Source: an uncultured Clostridia bacterium (GTDB lineage: Bacteria; Bacillota; Clostridia; Peptostreptococcales; Anaerovoracaceae). Taken from it: a stretch of 64,000 nucleotides of DNA. Below are positions 52,808 through 61,302 of the stretch, in pieces. The stretch spans positions 21,390 through 85,389 of the forward strand of contig CAKQHH010000006.1 of the NCBI GenBank assembly GCA_934234035.1, in the 5' to 3' direction. The notes beneath the pieces were generated by a model, which ran no database searches, was not told the origin of the DNA, and was given only the letters and a program-made list of their open reading frames with translations. The translations under genes were made by a program, and so were the position numbers. Within the stretch, counting starts at the first letter, position 1. Every line of letters begins with the position of its first letter.

Positions 52808-52843
52808 AGGAGGAATCCGGCGCGTTCGCATCGGATTCCTCCT
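52808..52843 (-). terminator. Intrinsic terminator of the 52888-53625 gene
   Basis: Perfect 12-bp arms, AGGAGGAATCCG and CGGATTCCTCCT, with a 12-nt loop, followed on the minus strand by TTTCGGG, 45 bp past the stop codon. The same hairpin lies about 80 bp upstream of the GT2 start. Confidence 0.8.
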
Positions 52844-52887
52844 CATATCAGCAATTCAATATTTTCTTCACCGTACACGCGGCTGTT

Positions 52888-53625
52888 CTAGTTCTTCGGG
52901 ATCTTATCATAATTAATCCGAATCAGCACGGTGATGTTCTTGTTGGCATACTTCTTCGTTCTCGGTCCCAGGTTCTTGCTGCTCACATCCGAACCGCCGG
53001 CGGTGTACCACAGCATGTTTCCGTTGGAATCCTTCCCGGCATAGACACAGGTGTGTGTCTTCCATCCGACGATATCCCCCGGCTCCAGTCCGGCACTTCC
53101 CGGATGACCCAAGTTGTACTTCACAGTGAAATACTCCGAGTTCTTGATGTAGGAAGCACCCTTTCCGTGAAGGGTATCGGAAATGTAGAACGTAGTTCCG
53201 TGAGGCAGAAGGCCCATTCTCTGAAGGCCCCATGAAATATACGCCGCACAGTTCACGTGATGATTTCCATTTACCGCGGATTCATACGAAGATGCCGGAT
53301 GATACCAGCTGTAGGTAATCCCGTGGGCGAAAATCTGACCTTCCAAAGTCTCCAGAGTATCCAGCCACTTTTCGGTTCCCTGAGTCTTGGTCCGCTCCGC
53401 CTTTCCGGATTTGATAACCGCCTTGCTCTCATCCTCCACAGTCAGCTTTGCTTCCATAGCCGCCACATTCAAGGACGTGGAGATCTCCGCTGCCGCATCA
53501 TAATCCTCCGTCTTGCGATCCGCATTGACCGGCTTAATCAGTGCCCCGACCAATACCAAATCCAACACCAGTATGATACCAATGAAGCCTATTAACTTAT
53601 GTTTCGTTTTCAGAATTCGCTTCAT
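52888..53625 (-). CDS. NlpC/P60-like secreted hydrolase
   Basis: A 245-residue protein with a basic N-terminus and a signal or anchor helix (about residues 11-31). The C-terminal half is a papain-like amidase domain: catalytic Cys in HHVNCAAYISWGLQRMG, His in WKTHTCVYAGKDSNG, and PGDIVGW between them. It is more distant from standard NlpC/P60 than the 13079-13705 protein. Probably a cell-wall peptidase outside the membrane. It has its own terminator and lies between the glycan operon and the esterase gene. Confidence 0.75.
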   Translation of the reverse strand: MKRILKTKHKLIGFIGIILVLDLVLVGALIKPVNADRKTEDYDAAAEISTSLNVAAMEAKLTVEDESKAVIKSGKAERTKTQGTEKWLDTLETLEGQIFAHGITYSWYHPASSYESAVNGNHHVNCAAYISWGLQRMGLLPHGTTFYISDTLHGKGASYIKNSEYFTVKYNLGHPGSAGLEPGDIVGWKTHTCVYAGKDSNGNMLWYTAGGSDVSSKNLGPRTKKYANKNITVLIRINYDKIPKN

Positions 53626-53770
53626 GAATCCTCCCCGGTATTCGTTATCTTCTGCGTTTAAATATATCGCTTAAGTATACCACATTCGGAACAATTTGTG
53701 TATCGGAGAATCGTGTCGAATTCTTGTTTTTTTGTTTTTTGATTGCTGCCTATTTGGTCTTTACCTTCTT

Positions 53771-54604
53771 CTACAATTTTCTGGCGAAATTATACAGCCC
53801 GTTCTGCCACACGGAGGTCTCGTGTCCGCCCGCCGTGTCGTAGAAATCGTGGGAAATGTTCTGCGCTTTCATATATCGGTCCAGTTCATAGGAAACATTT
53901 CCGCAGACCTTGTCGGAACGCCCCACCATCAGCATCAGCACTTCAAATGGACGATGCTTGTTCTCCGGCAGATTTAAATCTCGGAGGGGTGCTTTGAGTC
54001 CGGTGCCGTTCGCCGCTTCCACGGAAACGGAGGGAGAAAAGCTGCCCACCGAACCGAACTGCTTCGGATATTTGTACGCCAACGCCAGTGCATTGCGTCC
54101 CCCCAGAGAATTGCCGGCCACCGCCGCATTCACGTTGCTGTTGGGGCACACCACAATCATTTCCGGAACGTCCTCGAAGTAATACAGGTTCTGCAGGATG
54201 ATATTCGCTTTTTTGTTCGCCCAGGTCCGGTGGCTTCCGCCCCAGCCATGGAGCAGGTACAGCACCGGATAGGTTTTCGCCGCATCGTAGTCCGCCGGAA
54301 GGAAGACCATCGCGTGTCGGCGGGTGTGGGTAATTCCGGAATCGTACTGAATCAGCTTCGGCTTCGGATACGAATAGCCGGGCTGTTTGCGAATAAAATA
54401 AGGATTCGCCGTCTCCTCCACGATGCCGTCCCGGTTCGCTTTTTCATGGAGCGCATCCACTTCCGCTGCCACCGCCTTCTTCGTCTCTTCCCGCTGAATC
54501 CTCTTCGTCACAACGCCGGACTTCAGGAGGACCGCAATCCCGGTTATCAAAAGAATCAGCAAGAGCACGGCCCGGCGCCTGCGCTTTTTCGTTGTTCCTC
54601 TCAT
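53771..54604 (-). CDS. Membrane-anchored alpha/beta-hydrolase esterase
   Basis: A 277-residue esterase of the esterase-D/Fes type. N-terminal basic patch and a transmembrane helix (about residues 12-30), then the hydrolase: PVLYLLHGWGGS (oxyanion loop), nucleophile Ser in AGNSLGGRNAL, acid in VGRSDKV and His in GGHETSVW. A TTG 24 bp upstream is possible as a start, but ATG 54604 has GGGAG at a better distance. The domain faces outside the cell; the target could be an O-acyl group on a surface glycan. No clear terminator seen in the gap downstream. Confidence 0.8.
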   Translation of the reverse strand: MRGTTKKRRRRAVLLLILLITGIAVLLKSGVVTKRIQREETKKAVAAEVDALHEKANRDGIVEETANPYFIRKQPGYSYPKPKLIQYDSGITHTRRHAMVFLPADYDAAKTYPVLYLLHGWGGSHRTWANKKANIILQNLYYFEDVPEMIVVCPNSNVNAAVAGNSLGGRNALALAYKYPKQFGSVGSFSPSVSVEAANGTGLKAPLRDLNLPENKHRPFEVLMLMVGRSDKVCGNVSYELDRYMKAQNISHDFYDTAGGHETSVWQNGLYNFARKL

Positions 54605-54793
54605 CGTTCTTCTCCCATACAATTTCAATCCGGAAGCATTTCATTTCCGGGAAGCAAACTCCATATAAAAAACATATACCCAACACCTCGGAGGTATCAA
54701 AAATTTCGTTTATACTATATACTATTACATACGTGAAATTTTTCAATAGAGTTTCGTTCGCACGAAAAAAGAAAAGTATAAGGAGAAAAAAAT

Positions 54794-55549
54794 ATGACGC
54801 AAAATAACATGCCGCCGGCAGGCACGACCCCTGCCCAGCGACCGTTCTTGGAGAAGATTAAAAAGCTGTCCAACGCGCAGCTGAAATACATCGCATTTAT
54901 TTCCATGTTCATCGATCATTTCAACAAGAGCATGATCTATCCGAATCTGGACGGCGGAAAACTGCTGTACCTCAGCAACTTCTTTGACATCCTGGGGCGC
55001 ATTGCCTTCCCGCTGTTTGCTTTTATGCTGGTGGAAGGCTTCTACCGCACCCACAGCCGCTGGCACTACCTGGGGAACCTCCTGCTGTTCGGCGTCATTT
55101 CCGAGGTTCCGTTCGACCTCTTCACCACCAAGGAACTCGTGAACTGGCGCTGGAACAACGTGATGTTCACCCTGGCCTTCATGCTGGTGACCATCTGGAT
55201 TGTGGATGTCATCCGAGAGAAAATCGGCGACGAGAAGAAGTGGCTGTGGTTCCTCGTTTCCATTCCGGTAGTTGCTATCATGTGCCTCCTGGCCATGTTC
55301 TGCAGCCTGGACTACGATTACAACGGCATCCTGATGGCCTACTTCTTCTACCTATTCCGAAACCATCCGTTCCCGCGAATCCTCTTCGGATACCTCTCCG
55401 TGGTAAAAGAACCGTGGGCGCTGCTGGGTCTCGGCCTCACCCTGACCTACAACGGCGAGCGGGGAAAGCAGTCCAAATTGCTGAACTACCTGTTCTATCC
55501 GGTGCATCTGCTCATTCTGGGACTGCTGCGGTTCTACTTCAACATCTAG
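54794..55549 (+). CDS. TraX-family membrane protein
   Basis: A 251-residue membrane protein with about seven hydrophobic segments. LKYIAFISMFIDHFNK and RIAFPLFAFMLVEGFYRT near the N-terminus match the TraX family (acyltransferase-like fold, named after the pilin N-acetylase of F plasmid). In Firmicutes these genes are chromosomal, and the substrate is not known. AAGGAGAAAAAAAT precedes the ATG. The 3' end overlaps the convergent EIIC-like gene by 4 bp. The upstream gap holds a 9-bp inverted repeat (54699-54707 and 54735-54743). Confidence 0.85.
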   Translation: MTQNNMPPAGTTPAQRPFLEKIKKLSNAQLKYIAFISMFIDHFNKSMIYPNLDGGKLLYLSNFFDILGRIAFPLFAFMLVEGFYRTHSRWHYLGNLLLFGVISEVPFDLFTTKELVNWRWNNVMFTLAFMLVTIWIVDVIREKIGDEKKWLWFLVSIPVVAIMCLLAMFCSLDYDYNGILMAYFFYLFRNHPFPRILFGYLSVVKEPWALLGLGLTLTYNGERGKQSKLLNYLFYPVHLLILGLLRFYFNI

Positions 55550-56559
55550 ATTCTCACCGATTTCGCGCCTTCATCAAATTTCTTGAACACAATGCTTCCG
55601 ATAAATCCGGCGATGCTGCCACCGACTGCCGCGATGGCCAGTGCCATTACCACCTTTCCCGGTGCATTGAAGGCGAAAGGTGCCAGCATTCCCGGAATCG
55701 GGGAGGCGGTGCCCGGTGCGTTGTTTACAATGCCCAGCATCGCGGCGCCCACTCCGGCGATGCCGCCGCCGAAGAAATTGGAGCCGTAGATTGGAATCGG
55801 ATGGGTGGTGACGATATCCGCCTGAGTCAGCGGCTCCAGCATGACCGCAATCACGTTTCCGTTGTTTCCGAAGTGAAGTCTTTTGAAAATCATTCCGTTG
55901 GTAAAGGATCCGCCAAAACAAGCCACGGCGGCAATTCCCATCGGAAGTCCGGTCAATCCCAGCATAGCGGTAAGGGCCATGGAACTCAGCGGGGAGGTGC
56001 AAATCATCTTGATAATTCCGCCCAAAAGGAATCCCATGATGATTGGGGATGTGAGGGTCGCCTCCGTAATTGTTTTTCCGATAATCGAGAGCACCATCGT
56101 CACACCCGGATTCACGAATGCCGCAATGGCTCTTGCCACCGATGCAACAACCAGAGCGCCCACAATGACGTCCAGCCCTTCCGGAAGTTTTTTCTCGATG
56201 GCCGGTCCGATCAGCCCCACTATATATCCGGCAATGAAGCCCGGGAGAATTCCATATCCTCCCACCGCAACTCCGGCACACATGGACAGCACCGGACTGG
56301 CTCCCATGCCCATGGGCACCAGAGCCGCCGCCGCTACGCCGCCCATTCCGCCGGCAATGGAGCCCACATCTTTAAAGAACGAAATACCGAATAAGTCTCC
56401 GGCAATATAACTCATAATCGCTTCCACCAAGAAAGTTGCCACGGCCGCATTTGCCATGCCGGACATCGCGGCCTGCCCCTTGGGCATCTTCAAACTAAAC
56501 AGGGAAAAAGCCGCTAATGTAATCAAAAGCAGTGCAATTCCGGAAATAATCGTAACCAT
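55546..56559 (-). CDS. PTS EIIC-like membrane permease
   Basis: A 337-residue, Gly/Ala-rich membrane protein with about nine to ten helices and motifs such as LVPMGMGASPVLSMCAG, GFLLGGIIKMICTSPLSSMA and VTTHPIPIYGSNFFGGG. It matches the PTS_EIIC_2 group of stand-alone EIIC-like permeases. No EIIA, EIIB, HPr or EI gene is nearby, so phosphotransfer and the substrate are open. It starts 27 bp before the stop of the sensor-like gene and probably forms an operon with it. Confidence 0.8.
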   Translation of the reverse strand: MVTIISGIALLLITLAAFSLFSLKMPKGQAAMSGMANAAVATFLVEAIMSYIAGDLFGISFFKDVGSIAGGMGGVAAAALVPMGMGASPVLSMCAGVAVGGYGILPGFIAGYIVGLIGPAIEKKLPEGLDVIVGALVVASVARAIAAFVNPGVTMVLSIIGKTITEATLTSPIIMGFLLGGIIKMICTSPLSSMALTAMLGLTGLPMGIAAVACFGGSFTNGMIFKRLHFGNNGNVIAVMLEPLTQADIVTTHPIPIYGSNFFGGGIAGVGAAMLGIVNNAPGTASPIPGMLAPFAFNAPGKVVMALAIAAVGGSIAGFIGSIVFKKFDEGAKSVRI

Positions 56560-56586
56560 TCATATCCTCCAAAAACCTTACCAACG

Positions 56587-57333
56587 CTACTTCATGGAAA
56601 TATTTTCCAGATCCTCGGCCAAAGCCCGCGCTCTATCCGTCAGCTCCGACGGTGCTTTGCTTGCCGACAGCTTACGGTACAGCCCCCTTGCCGTTTCGGC
56701 CGCATCCGCCAAGCCTTCATCCACATCGCCGGCTTCCGCATTCACCTTGCAGACCTTTCCGTCCAGAACTTCCACTCCGCTTCGCGGCATCCGGGTAATT
56801 CGAATTCCGTAACAAATGATGATTCGATAGATCAACAAAACAATTGCGGTTCTCACCAAGGCAATCAGCAGCAATGCGAATATCGTGGAGGCGTTCCCCA
56901 TCTCGCTGCCGATTCGAATGTACAGCTCCGCCAGGTTGGCCGCAAAATCCGGAACAAACAGGACGATAAACAGGGTCCAGCTCCGCTCTTCCGAATATAC
57001 GTAGTTGTACAGAAGGTAAATCACCACGCCGAACACGATGTAGAATACAAATTCCGGCATTCCGGTTTTCCAGATTTCCGCCGATGTGAGCACCTTTCCC
57101 GCGCCGGCGATAGAACGGGTCACCATTACGCCGGTGGCAGACAGGAACATCACCGGCATCGCGGCGAATTCGTCTAAGAGCAGCATCAGCAGTGCAAACA
57201 CGATAACACCCGCTGACGCAACAAAGTTCTGGGTGAACAGATGCACATTAATCTGCGCCGTCAGCACTACCAGAACCGAATAGAACAAGGTATAGATAAA
57301 TTGATTTTTCTTGTTGGATGGATCCCCATTCAT
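56587..57333 (-). CDS. Membrane sensor-like protein without a kinase domain
   Basis: A 248-residue protein: about six transmembrane helices in the first 180 residues, then a short cytosolic helix (DEGLADAAETARGLYRKLS, SELTDRARALAEDLENIS). The layout looks like the N-terminal membrane sensor of a Clostridia-type histidine kinase, and it stops just where the H-box helix (ALAEDVHEIKKD-type in such kinases, from memory) would begin. No ATPase domain follows in any frame. Either a truncated kinase or a dedicated kinase-less sensor paired with the EIIC-like permease 27 bp downstream. Not recognised as a named family. Confidence 0.55.
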   Translation of the reverse strand: MNGDPSNKKNQFIYTLFYSVLVVLTAQINVHLFTQNFVASAGVIVFALLMLLLDEFAAMPVMFLSATGVMVTRSIAGAGKVLTSAEIWKTGMPEFVFYIVFGVVIYLLYNYVYSEERSWTLFIVLFVPDFAANLAELYIRIGSEMGNASTIFALLLIALVRTAIVLLIYRIIICYGIRITRMPRSGVEVLDGKVCKVNAEAGDVDEGLADAAETARGLYRKLSASKAPSELTDRARALAEDLENISMK

Positions 57334-57478
57334 GATACTCCATTCCCTCCTTCGAAAATTGTTAGCAGAAACAACTAATTTTCATCACTCTTTATATTTT
57401 AGCACAATTGCATTGAAAAGTATACACGACAATCCATCAAATTTCGTTATATCTCATATTCGGAATCCGTTTCCCCAT

Positions 57479-57510
57479 AAAAAAACACCGACAACTCGGA
57501 AGCTGCCGGC
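57479..57510 (-). terminator. Intrinsic terminator of the broken XRE gene
   Basis: On the minus strand CCGGCAGCT, loop TCCG and AGTTGTCGG (with two G-U pairs) are followed by TGTTTTTTT, about 65 bp past the stop. Confidence 0.75.
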
Positions 57511-57575
57511 GAACCAATTCAGTTTTCGTTTTAATATAGGCATGTGCTAAAAACAGGGGGAGTAATCTAATCAAA

Positions 57576-58184
57576 TTATTTCGTCAGAACTTTCTTGTGG
57601 TATCCGCGTTTTCCGCAATGGGGGCAGGTCATTTTTCGGCTCAGTCCCATATGCGGAGCCAAAAACACCGCTTTCATGGACGGCACGTATTTCCATCCGC
57701 AGTTCGGGCATTGATAGTATCCGGCATCGTGCTCAATTCGAAGGCAGGATACCATCCCTGTCGCAAAGATAATGCTTCCCATCAGAATCATTCCCACTCG
57801 CCACTTTATGTCATCCACCGCAAAGGATGCCGAGAAAATCAACAGCATAAAGGAAACGGTGCTCGTGTATCCGATGACCTTTTCCAGCGAAAGCAGCTTC
57901 TTGTTGTTCAGCATTTCCTGCTTTGTCAGCTCCAACAGGTTCTGTTCCGCTGTGTTTCTGTAATCATCCATCTCGATGTGCTCTCCGGTCAGCAATTCAT
58001 TGATACTGATTCCCAGCAATTCACATAGGTCCGGCATTATCGAAAGGTCCGGCATGTTTTTTCCCCGTTCCCACTTTGATACGGCTCGGTCGGTGATTCC
58101 CAGCTGTTCAGCTCAGGCCGCCTGGGTAAGCGATTTCTCCTTTCGGCATTCTGCGATAAACTTTCCGATTTTGTTTTGATCCAT
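57576..58184 (-). pseudogene. XRE regulator with membrane helices and zinc ribbon, interrupted by a stop codon
   Basis: Reading from ATG 58184 (AAGGAGG ribosome site) gives an HTH protein, MDQNKIGKFIAECRKEKSLT, with an in-frame TGA at codon 24 (58113-58115), then AEQLGITDRAVSKWERGKNM and on to the end. Apart from that codon the frame is open for 202 codons: HTH (1-65), two hydrophobic segments, and a C-terminal zinc ribbon (CPNCGWKY ... CPHCGKRG). The stop falls between helix 1 and helix 2, where Leu is usual. Translation from the internal ATG (58055) would lack the HTH. I read it as a nonsense pseudogene; a sequencing error would give an intact gene. Confidence 0.75.
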
Positions 58185-58271
58185 GAGAGCAACCTCCTTT
58201 CCGCCTTCAATCTACCGCAAGCGAAGACTCATTCACACATACCTGCGGTTGATATCCGAGATTTTCAGCGA

Positions 58272-58919
58272 TTACTGCTCAAACCAGGCAACAGCGCGAA
58301 TCGGCGAACCGTCGCAATTCTCCACCTTCAGCGGAAAGCAACTGAACCAAAACAAATCCGTTCCGCACAGATTCAGGTTCTTGAGGTTCTCAATATTTAC
58401 AATATCCTTCTCTTCAAAAAGCCGATGATGGCGAATCAACTGCTCATCCGAGATGGGATCCAACCCGATTACGTCAAATCCTATTCCCTTGTAATTTCCG
58501 GACAGGATGTATGCCATTACTTCTTCATCTATACACGGGTATTCCCCAAAGTATCCTGCAGTCCCCCATCGACAGTCCCAGCCCAGATTGAACAGCAGAA
58601 AATCCGCCTGCTCGGCTTTCTCTCCGGCTCGGCGAATGCAATCCATGGTAATGGCCTGACCTTCTTTCAGTTCTCTGCAGTCGATGACCAGCGCCTTCCC
58701 GATGAACTGCTCCACCGGAAATTCATCCAGCGTGGTTCTCCCCGAAAAAATATGCGCCGGAGGATCCATATGCGTCCCCGTGTGGGTGTACATCTGCAGC
58801 AGTGTTTCTTTGAACCCGTCGCTCTCGTACGAGCTGGTTGGACTTAACTTCGGCGGCTCCGTCCCGGGGTATACCGGCATATTTTCACGAATCGTATGCG
58901 TTAAGTCGATTACTTTCAT
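58272..58919 (-). CDS. Cyclase-family metal hydrolase (kynurenine formamidase-like)
   Basis: A 215-residue protein of the cyclase/KynB fold. The metal-binding signature HTGTHMDPPAH is at about residues 46-56, with DLTHTIRENMPVYPG at the N-terminus. Members hydrolyse amide or ester bonds, for example N-formylkynurenine, and others act on cyclic substrates. No tryptophan-degradation gene is in the window, so the substrate is open. It lies between the 87-bp repeat array and the broken XRE gene. Confidence 0.85.
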   Translation of the reverse strand: MKVIDLTHTIRENMPVYPGTEPPKLSPTSSYESDGFKETLLQMYTHTGTHMDPPAHIFSGRTTLDEFPVEQFIGKALVIDCRELKEGQAITMDCIRRAGEKAEQADFLLFNLGWDCRWGTAGYFGEYPCIDEEVMAYILSGNYKGIGFDVIGLDPISDEQLIRHHRLFEEKDIVNIENLKNLNLCGTDLFWFSCFPLKVENCDGSPIRAVAWFEQ

Positions 58920-58998
58920 TATCTGTCCCTCCGCGTTTTTCTTTTTCGAGCATTACTTACGTTACTTTAAGGAAACTATATCATACTTTTTGCTTTTT

Positions 58999-59313
58999 CA
59001 CCAAGTTCATGCCGGTTGCCGGCGGAGATGCGTCCGAGACTTGGTGCAAAGGAAACGAAATCATAACCCGTTGCGGGATTTCTTGCACCAAGTCTTCGCA
59101 GGTTACCGACGGAGATGCGTCCAAAATTTGGTGCAACGGAAACGAAACCATAAGCCTTTGCGGGATTTCTTGCACCAAGTTTTCTCCGGGTGCTGGCGAA
59201 AATGCATCCAAAATTTGGTGCAAAGGAAACGAAATCATAAGCCTTTGCGGGATTTCTTGCACCAAGTTTTCGCCGGTTGCCGGCGGAGATGTGTCCGAGA
59301 CTTGGTGCAAAGG
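58999..59313. repeat. 87-bp imperfect tandem repeat with internal palindromes, about 3.6 copies
   Basis: TTGGTGCAA recurs at 59041, 59128, 59215 and 59302, and CACCAAG at 58999, 59086, 59173 and 59260, an exact 87-bp period. Each unit has a 51-bp block bounded by TTGGTGCAA and TTGCACCAA, with inner arms GAAAT/ATTTC and a CCCG/CGGG-like tip, then a 36-bp part with its own hairpin (GCCGG/CCGGC). The period is a multiple of three, so a minus frame stays open (units like LGARNPAKAYDFVSFAPNFG), but it has no start signal of its own. It is not a CRISPR array: both parts of the unit are conserved. Confidence 0.9.
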
Positions 59314-59419
59314 TGAGCAGCACCTTTTTCCCATACTTTCTTAATTCTTCCCCCAGATGGCCCAGCTGGTTCTCGCCGAAGTACACCTTTGTCGGAATAT
59401 CGTAGATAAAACTATTCAT
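59314..59419 (-). pseudogene. 5' remnant of an iron-containing alcohol dehydrogenase
   Basis: From ATG 59419, with AGGAGG 8 nt upstream, about 35 residues read MNSFIYDIPTKVYFGENQLG and then EELRKYGKKVLLT. This is the start of butanol-dehydrogenase-type Fe-ADHs, where a Gly-rich NAD loop should follow. Instead the frame enters the 87-bp repeat exactly at its boundary. The remaining 350 or so residues are missing, so this is a gene truncated by, or at, the repeat array. The promoter side looks intact. Confidence 0.75.
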
Positions 59420-59712
59420 ACCGCTTTCCTCCTGTTCTTTTTCATAAAAGCAATATATCGTTTCTCTAAAATTACCGACCGTAACGTTCCAGCGCCAATT
59501 CCCGGAATCGCACCCGCCTATACTGATATTATAGAATGGGATGTGGTAAAAGGAAATATCATATTTCAAAATTGAACCCGGGCATTCCCACATAAAGGTA
59601 CAAATTCAACAAACGGGAATCTTTTAAATATGCACTCAATAGTTGACATAAAGTTGATTGCAGGATATTGACGGATGTAGTAATCTGTTGATACAGACGA
59701 CGAAGGAGGTTT

Positions 59713-60285
59713 ATGATGAACACGAATCTAGGGAACAGAATTAAGAATCTTAGAAATGAGCGTCACCTCAGCCAAGAATACGTTGCTGAACAAATTGGTG
59801 TGAGCAGACAATCTGTATCGAAGTGGGAAAGCGGAGTATCAAGACCCAGCACCGGTAATCTACTGTGTCTGGCAGAACTTTTTGATGTTTCGTTGGATGC
59901 GTTTACACAAGAAACATCAGATACTAGCGGAAACGTGAAGAAACGCAAAGATATTTCTAAAACACTAAAAATCATCGTCTGCACAATATTTGGAATTTGT
60001 ATTCTGCATTTCATTATTTGGGCAATCCTCTACGGAATGTACTCACTTAAAGGCGATGTTTTTGCCGAAAATATATCTGCGTTCCTAACCGTTTTTTCCG
60101 TAATCGGTGCTGCATGCTATGCGTTTCTGCCTACGGCAGGGGTATTGATGTCAGCCGGAATAGTAATAGTAGGAGCGATAGCCAAATCAAAGGAAACCGC
60201 CCTAACCGGAATTATTCTAATATGTGCAATGCTGTTGCTCCGTCTCTTGCCGCTTATGTATATCCACATGCAAATAGTGTATTAA
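59713..60285 (+). CDS. XRE-family regulator with membrane helices
   Basis: A 190-residue protein: N-terminal helix-turn-helix (residues about 6-60; LGNRIKNLRNERHLSQEYVA, then SRQSVSKWESGVSRPS), a short linker and about four transmembrane helices. AGGAGG is 3 nt before the first ATG and 6 nt before the second, so the true start may be 59716. Membrane-bound XRE regulators of this kind are common in Firmicutes and often control adjacent genes; none is clearly adjacent here. Convergent with the ATP-grasp remnant. Confidence 0.85.
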   Translation: MMNTNLGNRIKNLRNERHLSQEYVAEQIGVSRQSVSKWESGVSRPSTGNLLCLAELFDVSLDAFTQETSDTSGNVKKRKDISKTLKIIVCTIFGICILHFIIWAILYGMYSLKGDVFAENISAFLTVFSVIGAACYAFLPTAGVLMSAGIVIVGAIAKSKETALTGIILICAMLLLRLLPLMYIHMQIVY

Positions 60286-60293
60286 ACGCGCGG

Positions 60294-60874
60294 TTAAAAG
60301 CACTCGTCCGTCGTTCCGGTCAATTCCGCCCACCTTGCGGACAGGAATCGGGCATAAAGAACCGGTTCCAACCCATAACTTGAGCAGGTATTGTTCACTT
60401 CCACCAGAACGGTTTCACCATCTTTGGTCACGCCAAAATCCAGTGCATATGCCTTCGGTGCCCCCTCGAAATTCTTCACACAGGATTCCACGACATCCGC
60501 ATCGCACGCAACATCCCACCGGCCGCCGTATCTTCGCACGTCGATAATCTCTCCATACAGAACGAACACCCGGAATTCAGCGATAATTTCTTTTACCTCG
60601 CTGCAGTATACCGGATAGTCCTCATAGTAACTTCCGCATCCGATCAAATCCGCCGGCTCCCGAATAATTCGGCCTTTGAATTTTTTGTTGTGAATCGGTT
60701 TCATAAAAACAGGCCACATCTCCGGGTTGGAGTTTACCGTATTTTGCTTTCTGCCAAGTCCTCAAAGGTTTCAAAAAAAACTGTTTCAAAACCCATTTCC
60801 CGGAATCCGATGTACGCATTAAAGTGGTCCTGATCCGTTGGAATTCCGTTTTTTGCTTGTATGAATACTCTCAT
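60294..60874 (-). pseudogene. ATP-grasp (R2K-type) protein with internal deletion and frameshift
   Basis: From ATG 60874 the frame reads MRVFIQAKNGIPTDQDHFNA and then FETVFFETFEDLAES before a stop. A second frame carries NTVNSNPEMWPVFMKPIHNK, GRIIREPADLIGCGS and a C-terminal ATP-grasp part (ALDFGVTKDGETVLVEVNNT). In intact relatives, as I recall them, about 50 residues separate these parts. They are missing here and the frame changes at about 60755. So the gene is broken; the 141-residue downstream piece is not a complete enzyme. Confidence 0.7.
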
Positions 60875-60990
60875 TTACTTCTTCGTCCTTCTTTACATTC
60901 TTTTGCTTATCATATTGTTTCCTCTTTGCTTAAACTACGATACAGCAATCATCTTAGCTATTACGAATTGTTGAAATAACAGGCTTCCCT

Positions 60991-61149
60991 TCAATCGCCC
61001 AGTCCCATAATGAGCATTATCCCAAATAATATAATTATAACTCCTGCAGATAACGATGCAGCCACTAATGAAATTACGATTAGTGCAGACTTTTGTTTTT
61101 TAATACCCATTACTGCAAGAACAATTCCAACTAAAGCAACAGCTATCAT
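60991..61149 (-). CDS. 52-residue hydrophobic small protein
   Basis: MIAVALVGIVLAVMGIKKQK followed by a second hydrophobic stretch (VAASLSAGVIIILFGIMLIM). Two transmembrane helices with a basic loop between them. AAGGGA lies 7 nt before ATG 61149. It resembles the small two-helix membrane proteins often found near XRE regulators, but I cannot name a family. A 68-residue ORF on the opposite strand is its shadow. Confidence 0.45.
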   Translation of the reverse strand: MIAVALVGIVLAVMGIKKQKSALIVISLVAASLSAGVIIILFGIMLIMGLGD

Positions 61150-61262
61150 TTATATTCCCTTAACTTTAATGTTTCAGGACACAAAAGTCAATCAAACTTA
61201 TGTAAATAAAATATGATGATTCAAATTCATTCCGTTTCCGTTTGAACCCCAAATACGACAAT

Positions 61263-61290
61263 AGCGGTTCTGCATTGCAACAGAACCGCT
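61263..61290 (-). terminator. Hairpin terminator after the small membrane protein pair
   Basis: A perfect 10-bp stem, AGCGGTTCTG and CAGAACCGCT, with an 8-nt loop, 13 bp past the stop of the 61303 gene. The U tract is poor (ATTGTCG). Confidence 0.65.
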
Positions 61291-61302
61291 CGGCCATATC
61301 AC

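Noticed and set aside
58113-58115. Selenocysteine in the XRE regulator
   Set aside because: The position is a structural HTH residue, usually Leu, and no SECIS-like hairpin lies at the spacing seen in prdB.
58999-59313. CRISPR array
   Set aside because: The part that would be the spacer (36 bp) is conserved between units, units have two palindromes, and no cas genes are near.
58976-59593. 205-residue minus-strand protein through the repeats
   Set aside because: Its start region is noncoding, its middle is a truncated Fe-ADH beginning, and the rest is repeat DNA that stays open only because 87 is divisible by three.
61010-61216. 68-residue plus-strand ORF
   Set aside because: It is antisense to a two-helix small membrane protein with a better ribosome site.
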